This document shows positions 10,892 through 18,340 of a stretch of 48,797 nucleotides of DNA, piece after piece. The notes under the pieces were generated by a model that had not been told where the DNA came from, made no database searches, and saw only the letters and a program-made list of their open reading frames with translations. The position numbers and the translations under genes were made by a program. This DNA is from Puniceicoccaceae bacterium (lineage in GTDB: Bacteria > Verrucomicrobiota > Verrucomicrobiia > Opitutales > Opitutaceae). The stretch's first letter is position 1, and each line of letters starts with the position of its first letter. The DNA is taken from positions 1-48,797 of the forward strand of contig REEB01000071.1 of assembly GCA_007695295.1 (NCBI GenBank). The letters are read 5' to 3'.

Positions 10892-10914
10892 CCCGGTGCC
10901 CCAGTGGCGCCGGG
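10892..10914. terminator. Hairpin between convergent argG and DUF418 genes
   Basis: CCCGGTGCC (10892-10900) pairs with GGCGCCGGG (10906-10914), eight Watson-Crick pairs and one T-G wobble, with the five-base loop CCAGT. It fits exactly between the argG stop (10890) and the stop of the facing gene (10920). Neither side has a T-run, so it may be a weak bidirectional terminator or an RNA 3'-end stabiliser. Confidence 0.45.
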
Positions 10915-10919
10915 AGGCG

Positions 10920-12149
10920 TCAAAAGCCGCCCCGGCCGCCGCTGAGCCAGCGCCAGAGCCGCTCCACCGGCCCTTGGCCGAAGCGGCGCAGCCACCAGAC
11001 AGAAAAGGCCCCCTGAAAGCCCCAGCAGACCACCACCATGAGGGCCTGCTGCCAGCGTTCGACGTGGCCGAAGAGGCCGAAACCATGGCCGTAGAACACA
11101 GTCGTGAAGATCACGCTCTGCATGAGGTAGTTGGTCAGCGCCAAGCGGCCGATCGCTTCGAGGACCCGCACCAGCCCCGCCGCCGCGCCGGAGCGGACCA
11201 GCCAACAGAGGCCGAAAAAATAGCCCAACGCCAGCGGCAGGCTGCCCCAGTAATTCCAGAGTTCCCCTTGGAGCGCTGTGTATTCAAAATCCCATGCTTC
11301 AGCCGCATTACGGAAGGCCCCGTAAGCGCAGAGCGCCAAGCCGGGCAGTCCAAAGAACAGAGTCCGCCGGGCCAGGCCGCCTGCGCTCGCGACGCTGGCG
11401 GGCAGGCCCAGCTTGAGCAGCGCCATGCCCAGCAACATCACGCCGGTCGTCCGCCAGAAGATGGACGTGCCCATCGCCCACGTGTGCATCATCAGGGCCG
11501 ATTCGATTCGGTAGGGCTGCTGCTCCCGCCAGCCACCGCGGTAGGCCTCGGTTTCTTCCTGGACGCGTTCCGGCGAGAGGTGCCACTCCGTCCGCATTTC
11601 GTGCACGACTTCCTCCGGCCAATAGGGCAGGGAAAGGGCAAGAAGGCTGATCAAGGTAGTCGGGATGACGAGGAGAACAACGGCGATGCCGATCAGCGTG
11701 CGGGTGCTGCGTTTCCAAAAGAGTACCGCCACGGCCGCGCAGACCGCGTACATGAACAGGATGTCGCCGAACCAAAGCAGGTAGGCGTGACCCAATCCGA
11801 TCAGCCCCAGCCAGAACAACCGTCGCCAGTGCGCCCGCACAGGACGCCGTCCGGCCCGCGCCCAACGATCCGCGAGCAGGTAAAGCCCCGCACCGAAAAG
11901 CAGACTGAAGAGGGTGATGAATTTGAATTCGACGAAGATCTGCCCCGCCATCCAGACCACGTAGTTGAGCCCGGTGAGATCGCCCTGAACCGCTGGATTG
12001 ACGTAGGCCATCATCACATAGGCGAAGGCCTGGATGTTGACGACGAGAATGCCGCAGATCGCCGCCCCGCGCACCACGTCCAACTCGCGGATGCGGCCGG
12101 AAGGGGGCGTGGCCGCGGTCGGCGGGGGTGGCGGATCGACGGCGGACAT
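10920..12149 (-). CDS. DUF418 (YeiB-type) membrane protein
   Basis: A 409-residue polytopic membrane protein. It opens with the family signature RIRELDVVRGAAICGILVVN, followed by the conserved FSLLFGAGLYL and RRLFWLGLIGLGHAYLLWFGDIL segments, and ends in the DUF418 region (LTNYLMQSVIF, then VCWGFQGAFSVWWLRRFGQGPVE). About ten transmembrane helices are apparent. The family is widespread and related to acyltransferase-like membrane proteins; its biochemical role is unsettled. ATG at 12149 was chosen; a more upstream ATG at 12212 would add 21 Pro/Arg-rich residues and overlap the regulator gene by 44 bases. It lies 19 bases downstream of the winged-helix gene and may belong to its transcript. 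Confidence 0.85.
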   Translation of the reverse strand: MSAVDPPPPPTAATPPSGRIRELDVVRGAAICGILVVNIQAFAYVMMAYVNPAVQGDLTGLNYVVWMAGQIFVEFKFITLFSLLFGAGLYLLADRWARAGRRPVRAHWRRLFWLGLIGLGHAYLLWFGDILFMYAVCAAVAVLFWKRSTRTLIGIAVVLLVIPTTLISLLALSLPYWPEEVVHEMRTEWHLSPERVQEETEAYRGGWREQQPYRIESALMMHTWAMGTSIFWRTTGVMLLGMALLKLGLPASVASAGGLARRTLFFGLPGLALCAYGAFRNAAEAWDFEYTALQGELWNYWGSLPLALGYFFGLCWLVRSGAAAGLVRVLEAIGRLALTNYLMQSVIFTTVFYGHGFGLFGHVERWQQALMVVVCWGFQGAFSVWWLRRFGQGPVERLWRWLSGGRGGF

Positions 12150-12168
12150 GGCAGGAGGCAGGGGTGGC

Positions 12169-12474
12169 CTAGGAGCCGCCGGGGTCAAGCACCGATCGAA
12201 GGGCCTCCACATGGCTCTCGAAGGCCCGGGCGCCCCGGGCCGTCAGGTGCACCCAGGTTTTGGGGCGGCGGCGGACAAAGGTTTTCTCGAGTTTGAGGTA
12301 GCCCGCTTTTTCGAGCTGAAGCAGGTGGGCGCCGAGATTTCCCTCGGTGAGGCCCAGTCGGTCCCGCAGCGTGGTGAAATCAACCCGGACGCCTGCATCG
12401 AGAGCGTTGAGCAGGGCCATCAGGCGCAGCCGCACCGGCTGGTGGATGAGATCGTTGAATCCTGAGTCTTCCAT
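12169..12474 (-). CDS. Winged-helix transcriptional regulator (HTH_34 type)
   Basis: A 101-residue protein made almost entirely of one winged-helix domain. The sequence runs HQPVRLRLMALL, then the turn VDFTTLRDRLGLTEGNLGAHLLQLEKAGYL (helix-turn-helix at about residues 32-60), then the wing KTFVRRRPKTWVHLT and a short dimerisation helix. This is the pattern of the HTH_34/MarR-like small regulators that sit beside membrane-protein genes. It starts three bases after the stop of the membrane-protein gene 12478-13044, so the two form a pair. The palindrome just upstream of that pair (13051-13065) is a likely target, making this an autorepressor by inference. The signal it senses is unknown. Confidence 0.83.
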   Translation of the reverse strand: MEDSGFNDLIHQPVRLRLMALLNALDAGVRVDFTTLRDRLGLTEGNLGAHLLQLEKAGYLKLEKTFVRRRPKTWVHLTARGARAFESHVEALRSVLDPGGS

Positions 12475-12477
12475 CGC

Positions 12478-13044
12478 TCAGGCCCAGCGCAGGCGGATGT
12501 ACAACCCGGTGGCGAGGAGAGGTGCCCCGGTGAAGAGGGCCATCCAGGGCCAAAACCACGCTCCGGCGGCGAGATAACCCACCGCGATGGCGAGGGTCAA
12601 AGCGAGTCCGATCCAGAAGAGCAGGTCGTCGGTCCAGGCGGCCAAGACCATATAAGCCGCCATCGCCACCAAAGCGATGTAGGCGTACAAAGCCTCCGCG
12701 GACACCGGGCGGAGCACCAGCGGAACGGCGACGGCAAAAAGGCCGAGCCCGAGCGCACTGTGCCAGAACGGGCGCGGGAAACACGCCTGCAAGCGGCTCC
12801 GCGAACGCAGCCCGATGAGGAAAGAACCGATGGCACCGAGCGCCGGCAAGGCGGCCACCCAGCCATAGGCTTCCACGGGCAGAAGCCAGAACCCGAGAGG
12901 CATCAGAATCCAGAGGACGCCCCAGAGCATGAGGTGGGCATTGCCTTGGATGGTCCAGGCCATGCGGCGGGCCTCGGAGCGCGCGGAGTTGACCTCCGCC
13001 AGGGCCGCGGCGGGGGTGAGGGTGGTTTCGGTTTTCGATTTCAT
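12478..13044 (-). CDS. Membrane protein partnered with winged-helix regulator
   Basis: A 188-residue protein with a polar N-terminus of about 28 residues (helical, Glu/Arg-rich) and six predicted transmembrane helices, paired as short hairpins. I cannot assign it to a named family with confidence. Small multi-helix membrane proteins of this kind, followed directly by an HTH_34 regulator, are a recurrent pair in Gram-negative genomes. The gene lies first in a probable operon with the regulator (three-base gap) and possibly the DUF418 gene. The ATG at 13044 is only six bases from a perfect palindrome that probably overlaps the promoter, so expression is likely repressed by the adjacent regulator. 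Confidence 0.75.
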   Translation of the reverse strand: MKSKTETTLTPAAALAEVNSARSEARRMAWTIQGNAHLMLWGVLWILMPLGFWLLPVEAYGWVAALPALGAIGSFLIGLRSRSRLQACFPRPFWHSALGLGLFAVAVPLVLRPVSAEALYAYIALVAMAAYMVLAAWTDDLLFWIGLALTLAIAVGYLAAGAWFWPWMALFTGAPLLATGLYIRLRWA

Positions 13045-13050
13045 AGATAA

Positions 13051-13065
13051 CTCTGTAATGCAGAG
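13051..13065. promoter_or_regulatory. Palindromic operator candidate CTCTG-N5-CAGAG
   Basis: CTCTG TAATG CAGAG is a perfect 5+5 inverted repeat, six bases upstream of the minus-strand membrane-protein ATG (13044). A TTGACG sequence (minus strand, 13081-13076) lies about the right distance upstream to be a -35 box, which would put the palindrome across the -10 region. Short AC-rich/TG-rich palindromes of this shape are the usual targets of this class of winged-helix repressors. The link to the regulator at 12169-12474 is inference. Confidence 0.5.
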
Positions 13066-13144
13066 AAGTCTGTGGCGTCAACCAACAAAACCGAGTTTGG
13101 TGGCGGGCTGGACAGGGCCGGGACCGGGGCTCAGGCTGACGCGC

Positions 13145-14176
13145 ATGAAATCCCCAACCGCCGCCGGCGATCGTCCTCTCCGGGTGCTTCATGTGGGTGT
13201 GTCCAACCGAGGGGAGTGGCCCTTGCGCACCTGCAACGCCGCCACCGGTTTCCAGCCTTGGGCGCTTTGCGACCTCAGCCCGGAGGCACTTGGCCGGGCC
13301 CGCGGGTTGACCGGCCTTCCCGGGGAGTCCTGCTTCACCGACCTCGACCGCGCCTTGCGGGAGAGCGGCGCGGACTGCGTCATCATCTGCACGCCGACGC
13401 AGTTTCATGTGCCGATGAGCCTGCGGGCGATCGAAGCCGGCCTGCCCGTGCTGGTGGAGAAGGGGATGGCGCCGGATTGGGCTTCCGCCCGGAAACTCGT
13501 GGATGCTTCGCTGCGCTCCGGTGTGAAAGTCGCCGTCGCCCAGAACTACCGCTACTTCTCCGGTCCGCGCACCCTGCACCGGGCGCTGAAGGACACAGGC
13601 TGGGACTATTCCACTGGTCCGGTCCACCACCTCCTCTACGTGCAGAACCGGGTCCGGCCGGAGCCGAAAAACCTCTCCTATCCGTTTGCCAGTGTCTGGG
13701 ACATGTCCTGCCACCACTTCGACAATCTGCTCTACTGGTTCGGGCCGCTGGCTTCGATGCAGGCCTTCAGTTGGCGGGCGCCGTGGTCGGCCTACGAGCA
13801 CGACAACAACACCTCCGCCCACCTCGTTTTTCAGAACGGCACCGCGATCACGTATCAACATACCCATGACGCGGCGCGTGCGACCGAGGAAATCCAGGCC
13901 CACGGGGAGCGGGGTGCTTTCGTGCTCCGGGACAACGCCCCAACCTTCAACGAGCGGCCGCGGGTCAATTTCGGCCAGACCCCGGTCGTGCCGGTGCCCT
14001 GGGAGGAGGCGCACGGCGAGGCGGACCTGCTCCGCGATTTCCATGCCTGGCTCACGGGTGGCCCTGAGCCCGGCATCAGTGTGCGGCATAATCTGGAAAC
14101 CATGGCCTGCTGCGAGATGATGGTCCGCTCCCTGGGAGAGGGCCGCTGCGTCCGCAGGGAGGAGCTCGATGCCTGA
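13145..14176 (+). CDS. Gfo/Idh/MocA-family oxidoreductase
   Basis: A 343-residue NAD(P)-dependent dehydrogenase-like protein. The N-terminal Rossmann domain begins LRVLHVGVSNRGEWPLR, where VGVSNRG replaces the usual GxGxxG. It continues through ALCDLSPEAL, DCVIICTPTQFHVPMS and the family's lysine motif, here LPVLVEKGMA (the usual form is VLCEKP). The C-terminal half is the mixed alpha/beta substrate domain, with a DMSCHHFDNLLYWFG motif equivalent to the catalytic D-x-x-x-H. Such enzymes usually act on sugars, inositols or their derivatives; the substrate here is unknown. The gene overlaps the following cupin gene by eight bases, so both are likely translated from one message and work on the same compound. 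Confidence 0.82.
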   Translation: MKSPTAAGDRPLRVLHVGVSNRGEWPLRTCNAATGFQPWALCDLSPEALGRARGLTGLPGESCFTDLDRALRESGADCVIICTPTQFHVPMSLRAIEAGLPVLVEKGMAPDWASARKLVDASLRSGVKVAVAQNYRYFSGPRTLHRALKDTGWDYSTGPVHHLLYVQNRVRPEPKNLSYPFASVWDMSCHHFDNLLYWFGPLASMQAFSWRAPWSAYEHDNNTSAHLVFQNGTAITYQHTHDAARATEEIQAHGERGAFVLRDNAPTFNERPRVNFGQTPVVPVPWEEAHGEADLLRDFHAWLTGGPEPGISVRHNLETMACCEMMVRSLGEGRCVRREELDA

Positions 14177-14963
14177 GCAAGGGTCAACCGATGGGGTGGG
14201 AGGGCCGATCGGCCTGATCGGCGGCATCGGGCTCACCGAGGTGCATGTCTATGCGCAGCGGCCGGCCCCGGACGGGCTGTATTCAGGTTGTCCCCACGTC
14301 CATGCCGTGACGGATGAAGGCTACTTTGTGCTCCGGGGCCGGGGGCGGGTGGAGTTTCACGATCCGGAGCGGGGATTCCGCATCCTTGAGTTGGGGCCGG
14401 GCGACTACGCTCACTTCCCGCCGCTGGTGATGCACCGGCTGATCAGCGACGGCGACCTCGTCATCCTCGGCATGATGGGCAACGCGGGCTTGGCCGAGGC
14501 CGGCGAGGCGCGGATCTATTTTGGTCCGGAGGTTGACGCCGACCCCGAGTCCTTTGCCCGGCTCGTCGCGCTGCCGCGGGAACGCGGACTGGAGGGGGCT
14601 TTGGAGCGGCGGGATGCGGCCGTCCGCGCCTATGCCGGGCTGCTGCGGCGGTGGGAGGAGGATCGACGCGCCTATGCGGCCGAGCTGGAGCGGTTTTTCG
14701 GTGTCCACTGCCATGCGATGGCGTCGCTGCGGGCGACCTTCGAGGAGAAGGTGCGGCAGGGACCGTCGGCCTGGGCGGCGGCCACGTTGGAGCGACTTCG
14801 CGGTCTGCCCGGCCGGCCGGCGGCGGAGGGTGGGGTTTTCATCAATCGGGCCGGCACCGAGTCTGCCTTCGGCATGTGCGGGGTGCTCCGGCCACTGCTC
14901 CGTTTGGAGGCTTTGCCCGGATCAAAGGCAGTCAAAGCAAGCGCCGGCCGACCTCCGGCTTGA
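14169..14963 (+). CDS. Cupin-domain protein
   Basis: A 264-residue protein. Residues 20-105 form a cupin: the histidines of CPHVHAVTDEGYFVLRGRG provide the HxH...E part of motif 1, and LGPGDYAHFPPLVMHRL gives motif 2 with its histidine. The remaining 150 residues are mainly charged helices (REERGLEGAL-like and RRWEEDRRAYAAELERF), unusual for a simple cupin and unassigned. The metal-site residues are present, so an isomerase, lyase or sugar-binding role linked to the upstream oxidoreductase is reasonable, but no reaction can be named. The start overlaps the oxidoreductase stop by eight bases. Its 3' end overlaps that of ilvA on the other strand by 32 bases. Confidence 0.72.
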   Translation: MPEQGSTDGVGGPIGLIGGIGLTEVHVYAQRPAPDGLYSGCPHVHAVTDEGYFVLRGRGRVEFHDPERGFRILELGPGDYAHFPPLVMHRLISDGDLVILGMMGNAGLAEAGEARIYFGPEVDADPESFARLVALPRERGLEGALERRDAAVRAYAGLLRRWEEDRRAYAAELERFFGVHCHAMASLRATFEEKVRQGPSAWAAATLERLRGLPGRPAAEGGVFINRAGTESAFGMCGVLRPLLRLEALPGSKAVKASAGRPPA

Positions 14964-16473
14964 GGAAGCGCACCGCGCGCAGGCCCGGGTGGCGGCCCGC
15001 AAAGTTTCCCCGGTACGCGGCAAGTTTCTCCGCGGTGTCGAAATTGAAACCGAGCAGCGCCCGCCCGACCCGTTCACCGCTGTAGCTGTAATTAAAATAC
15101 ACGATGTCGGCGGCCGGTCCGCTGGCGGCGAGAAAGTCGTGCAATGCTCCCGCCCGCTCGGGAAACTCGACCGTGAAGAAAAGCGGATGCCGGAAGAGGG
15201 TCGGATCGTAGCGGATGATGCGAAACTCCACATCCTCGTCGCCGGTGATGTCGGCAAAGCTGTGCCCGGCCGCTTCGAGGTTGCGCCCGAGTTTCTCGAA
15301 AGTCTGGGGCGGGGCTTCCAGTCCGATGACTGGAAAGCCGGTCTCGCGGCCAACCTGGCCGTATTGGAACTCGATGATGTTGATGCCGTCGAGGTGCCGC
15401 TCGAGAAGGTCAAGCAGGCTCCCGGGGTGCTCGGGGATGGCGAAGCGGTAGTAGCGACGGGTGTGCAGGCCGATGCCGGCGTGGCGCACGATCCAGGAGA
15501 GCTGGCCGAAGTCCATGTTTGCTCCGCAGATGATGGCGAGGGTGCGCCGGGGCGGCTGTTGCGCCCGCTCCTTCAGCCAGCCCGCCAGGCCCATTGCGCC
15601 GGCCGGCTCGGGGATGATGCGGTGCCGCTCCCAGAGGAGCTGGATGGCGGCACAGACTTCTTCGTTGGTGACGGTGATGAAGCGGTCGATCAGGTCCCGG
15701 CAGAGGCGCCAGGTGAGATCGCCGGCCCGACGGACGGCGGTGCCGTCGCAAAACACATCAACATAGTCCAGCGTGACCGGGCCGCCGGCGCGGATGGCCG
15801 CGGCCATGGAGGCCTGCTCGACCCCTTCGACGCCGATGACTTCGATGGAGGGGAAAAACCGCTTCAGCCAACAGGCCACTCCCGCGGCCATGCCGCCCCC
15901 GCCGATCTGCAGGTAAATGCGTTCGAAGGAGCCCTCGCCGGCCATGACGATCTCGTCGGCAAGGGTGCCCTGGCCGCCCATGACCGCGAGGTCGTCGTAG
16001 GGGTGGATGGGCGTGAGGCGATGGGTGGCGGCAAAAGCGTGGGCTGCTTGGGAGGCGGCGTCATAGCTGTCGCCCACCAGCTTCACGTCGATGCATCCCC
16101 GGCCGAGGCGCCTGACTGCCTCCTGTTTCATCAGGGGCGTGGAGTGGGGCATGAAAATGGTGGCCCGGATACCGAGTCGGCTGGCGGCGAGGGCCACGCC
16201 CTGGGCGTGATTGCCGGCCGAGGCGGCCACCACCCCGGCTTCGCGCGCGGCGGGGTCGAGGGAGGCGATGCAGTGGTAGGCGCCGCGCCACTTGTAGGCG
16301 CGGATGGGCGAGCAGTCCTCTCTTTTCAAATACACCTGCTCGGTGTCGTCTTCGAGTTGCAGCCGTTCCAGCGGCGTGGACCGGCCGACTTCGTAGACGC
16401 GGTGGCGTGCCCGGAGGGTCTCCTGAAAAAGGGCTTCGCGCAGCGTTTCCTGGCTTTGCATCCGCAACTCCAT
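14932..16473 (-). CDS. ilvA: Threonine ammonia-lyase, biosynthetic
   Basis: PLP enzyme that deaminates threonine to 2-oxobutanoate, the first step of isoleucine synthesis. The 513-residue length equals the E. coli-type biosynthetic enzyme. The PLP lysine is K61 in YLKREDCSPIRAYKWRGA, where AYKWRGA replaces the more usual SFKxRGA. The SAGNHAQG motif (85-92) and the phosphate-binding GGGGM (191-195) are intact. From about residue 335 there are two ACT-like regulatory domains (HPGSLLDLLERHLDGINI and ERAGALHDFLAA), so feedback control by isoleucine is expected. It is a single gene: upstream is a divergent promoter region, and its end overlaps the cupin gene on the opposite strand. Confidence 0.93.
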   Translation of the reverse strand: MELRMQSQETLREALFQETLRARHRVYEVGRSTPLERLQLEDDTEQVYLKREDCSPIRAYKWRGAYHCIASLDPAAREAGVVAASAGNHAQGVALAASRLGIRATIFMPHSTPLMKQEAVRRLGRGCIDVKLVGDSYDAASQAAHAFAATHRLTPIHPYDDLAVMGGQGTLADEIVMAGEGSFERIYLQIGGGGMAAGVACWLKRFFPSIEVIGVEGVEQASMAAAIRAGGPVTLDYVDVFCDGTAVRRAGDLTWRLCRDLIDRFITVTNEEVCAAIQLLWERHRIIPEPAGAMGLAGWLKERAQQPPRRTLAIICGANMDFGQLSWIVRHAGIGLHTRRYYRFAIPEHPGSLLDLLERHLDGINIIEFQYGQVGRETGFPVIGLEAPPQTFEKLGRNLEAAGHSFADITGDEDVEFRIIRYDPTLFRHPLFFTVEFPERAGALHDFLAASGPAADIVYFNYSYSGERVGRALLGFNFDTAEKLAAYRGNFAGRHPGLRAVRFLKPEVGRRLL

Positions 16474-16552
16474 AGTCGCGCACGCTGCCGGGACAACCGT
16501 GAAACGCTTTCCGGTGCTATAGGCAGCGGGGATCGTCGGATCTTCCGCCGGA

Positions 16553-17047
16553 CTAGAAGAACAGGTAGCTGATGAACGGCCGGTTGGGATAGCGCGAGAG
16601 CGCGGTCAGGGTGCCGTTCTGGGGCTCGACGACAAACCAGCCGCGGTCGGTCCGCACGAGGATGAGGCTGTGGTAGCTTTCCTCGTCAGCCCGGACCCCG
16701 CCAAAGCTTTTGACTTGGCGGACCTTCATGATGGCGGCGGGCACATCGCCGAGGCGGGTCGCTCCCCCGAGGTAATTGCTGATGATCATCTGCTGGCGGA
16801 AGAGCAGCGAGTAGTTGTCACAGTCGAGACCTTCGCCATCCGGCCGGATGCCCATTTCCCTCAGGTATTGGCTGAAGTGGGGGAGGTAGTCATGGACCAG
16901 CCACTCGTGCCGGGGGATGACGTATTTCTTGTCATTCAGCTCGATGATCCCGGCGAAGACCTGGTAGTGGCCGGAAAGCTCCTCCCGGATTTCGTGGGAA
17001 GCGATCAGCAGCGCTCCTGCCTGCAGGATGGCGAGCAGACAAAGCAT
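16553..17047 (-). CDS. Secreted protein with Cys-His transglutaminase-like motif pattern
   Basis: A 164-residue protein of unrecognised family. It starts with a hydrophobic segment (MLCLLAILQAGALLIAS) that looks like a signal peptide or N-terminal anchor. Three spaced motifs stand out: LDCDNYSLLF with Cys76, YHSLILVR with His126, and WFVVEPQNG with Glu141-Pro-Gln. A C(D/N)xF/Y ... H ... EPQ order is seen in papain- or transglutaminase-like domains, so a cysteine hydrolase or an inactive relative is possible; this is inference. Its ATG follows the stop of the lipoprotein gene with a single base between them, so the two are one transcription unit and probably act together outside the cytoplasmic membrane. 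Confidence 0.6.
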   Translation of the reverse strand: MLCLLAILQAGALLIASHEIREELSGHYQVFAGIIELNDKKYVIPRHEWLVHDYLPHFSQYLREMGIRPDGEGLDCDNYSLLFRQQMIISNYLGGATRLGDVPAAIMKVRQVKSFGGVRADEESYHSLILVRTDRGWFVVEPQNGTLTALSRYPNRPFISYLFF

Positions 17048-17048
17048 G

Positions 17049-17330
17049 TCAGTCCTCGGCTTCCCCGGCGGCGGCCGAGGGCGGGCCGCCGGTGCGGGTG
17101 AGGGCCGGCGGGTTGTCGGTGGAGGAGACGCTCCGGTTGGCCAGGATGCGGCTGTAAGGGGCGAGATCGGAAGTGGCGTATTGCATCGGCGGGGCGATCA
17201 GCTTGCCGGTGCGCTGGTGAAGGTCGTAGGCGGTGGGACGAAAGCTTTGCGTGGAGGAACAGCCTCCGAAGAGGAGACCGGCGGCGAGTAGGAGGCTCGC
17301 GGGAATAAGGTTGGGTCGGTCGTTGTTCAC
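17049..17330 (-). CDS. Small lipoprotein
   Basis: A 93-residue protein with a clear lipoprotein signal: hydrophobic stretch SLLLAAGLLFGGC with Cys24 as the lipidated residue and an LFGGC lipobox. The mature part is short, polar and rich in Ser, Thr, Pro and Ala, without a recognised domain. Translation probably starts at the GTG at 17330, since no ATG lies in a suitable place. It is the first gene of a two-gene unit with the Cys/His protein downstream (one-base gap) and is divergent from the flagellar run, with 234 bases between the two starts. Function unknown. Confidence 0.65.
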   Translation of the reverse strand: MNNDRPNLIPASLLLAAGLLFGGCSSTQSFRPTAYDLHQRTGKLIAPPMQYATSDLAPYSRILANRSVSSTDNPPALTRTGGPPSAAAGEAED

Positions 17331-17490
17331 GGCGGACGAATAGGAAGATTAGGACAAGGAACGGAGTCCGGGAAGCCCGGTTAAGCCGGCGGGGGAGGAA
17401 CCGGCGGCTTTTACGAAGCGTTTACGCTAGCGGATTTTCCGCACCCGGCAAGAACGACCTCAGGCGTGGAGGAAGTTTTTGCCCGGCCGG

Positions 17491-17529
17491 TTTTTAGTTT
17501 TTTTAAATCGTTGTCCTACAATAAGATAA
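17491..17529 (+). promoter_or_regulatory. Candidate promoter of the flagellar gene run
   Basis: In the 234-base divergent region 17331-17564, TACAAT at 17517-17522 is a five-of-six match to a -10 box, preceded by a T-rich tract (17491-17507). The sequence at the -35 position is poor. The transcript would start near 17529, about 36 bases ahead of the flgF ATG. No SigD/FliA-type box was seen. The rest of the intergenic region holds GC-rich repeats but no gene. Confidence 0.3.
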
Positions 17530-17564
17530 AACATCTGGCATGCGCGCTGCTATGCGATCTGGCA

Positions 17565-18314
17565 ATGTTGCAAGGTGTCTATCAAAGCGCGGCCGCTCTC
17601 AACGGCCTCCAACGCTGGAACGAATTGGTGGCTCAGAATATCGCCTCCAGCTCCAGCGCGGGCTTCAAGGGCCATGCGGTTTCGTTTGAAGCGAAGCCGA
17701 TGGGCGCGCTTGGCATGAAAGGTCCCACGGGCGCCTCCGTCACCGAAGGAATGGTGCAGCCCCTGATCCAGGGCCGGATCCGCTTTGACCAAGGTGAAAT
17801 CCGCCCCACCAGTGATCCGCTTCACGTCGCCATCGAAGGCGAGGGGTTTCTCCAGCTCCAGCGTCCCGATGGTTCCACTGTCTTCACCCGCGACGGCCAG
17901 CTTCACCTCACGTCCGACATGCGTCTGGTGAGTAAGGAAGGCTTCGCCGTCATGGGCGACGGCGGCCCCATCCAGCTCATCCCCGGCGAAGGGGTGCCCT
18001 TGGTCGATGCCACCGGCAATCTTTTCCAGGGCGACCAGCCCGTCGGCGCCATCGCGGTTTATAGATTTGCCGACACCGCCCATCTCACGCCCGTGCGCGG
18101 CGGTTTTCAACCCCACCCCGAGGGACCCGCGCCCGAGCGCATGATCGATCCGCTCGTGCGCCAGGGTTTTCTTGAAGGCAGCAATGTCTCGGCGGTCCAT
18201 GAGATGGTTCACCTGATGGCCATCAATCACGCTTCCCAACTAAACGAAAAGCTCATTTCCACCTACGACCAATCCCTGGAACGCGCCGTCCAGGTCCTCG
18301 GAGGAGCTTCCTGA
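17565..18314 (+). CDS. flgF: Flagellar proximal-rod protein FlgF
   Basis: Rod protein of the flagellar basal body, exported by the flagellar type III apparatus. The 249-residue product has the N-terminal rod-family helix (LQGVYQSAAALNGLQRWNEL, then VAQNIASSSSAGFKGH, the degenerate N-x-N-x-x-T-x-GFK signature), a central FlgE/F/G beta domain (HVAIEGEGFLQLQRPDG, VFTRDGQLHL) and the C-terminal helix containing GFLEGSNVSAVHEMVHLM. It sits directly before flgG, as in most flagellar clusters, and is the more divergent of the two, which supports FlgF. ATG at 17565 was chosen because the conserved helix starts there, although the frame is open from 17466. No clear Shine-Dalgarno. It is the first gene of the flagellar run. 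Confidence 0.85.
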   Translation: MLQGVYQSAAALNGLQRWNELVAQNIASSSSAGFKGHAVSFEAKPMGALGMKGPTGASVTEGMVQPLIQGRIRFDQGEIRPTSDPLHVAIEGEGFLQLQRPDGSTVFTRDGQLHLTSDMRLVSKEGFAVMGDGGPIQLIPGEGVPLVDATGNLFQGDQPVGAIAVYRFADTAHLTPVRGGFQPHPEGPAPERMIDPLVRQGFLEGSNVSAVHEMVHLMAINHASQLNEKLISTYDQSLERAVQVLGGAS

Positions 18315-18340
18315 GGGCGGTCGCGCCCTGATTTTCCACC

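Noticed and set aside
17536-17550. Sigma-54-like sequence TGGCAT-N5-CTGC upstream of flgF
   Set aside because: It matches the -24/-12 pattern well, but the implied transcript would start about three bases before the flgF ATG, leaving no leader. It is more likely chance, though transcription start mapping would settle it.
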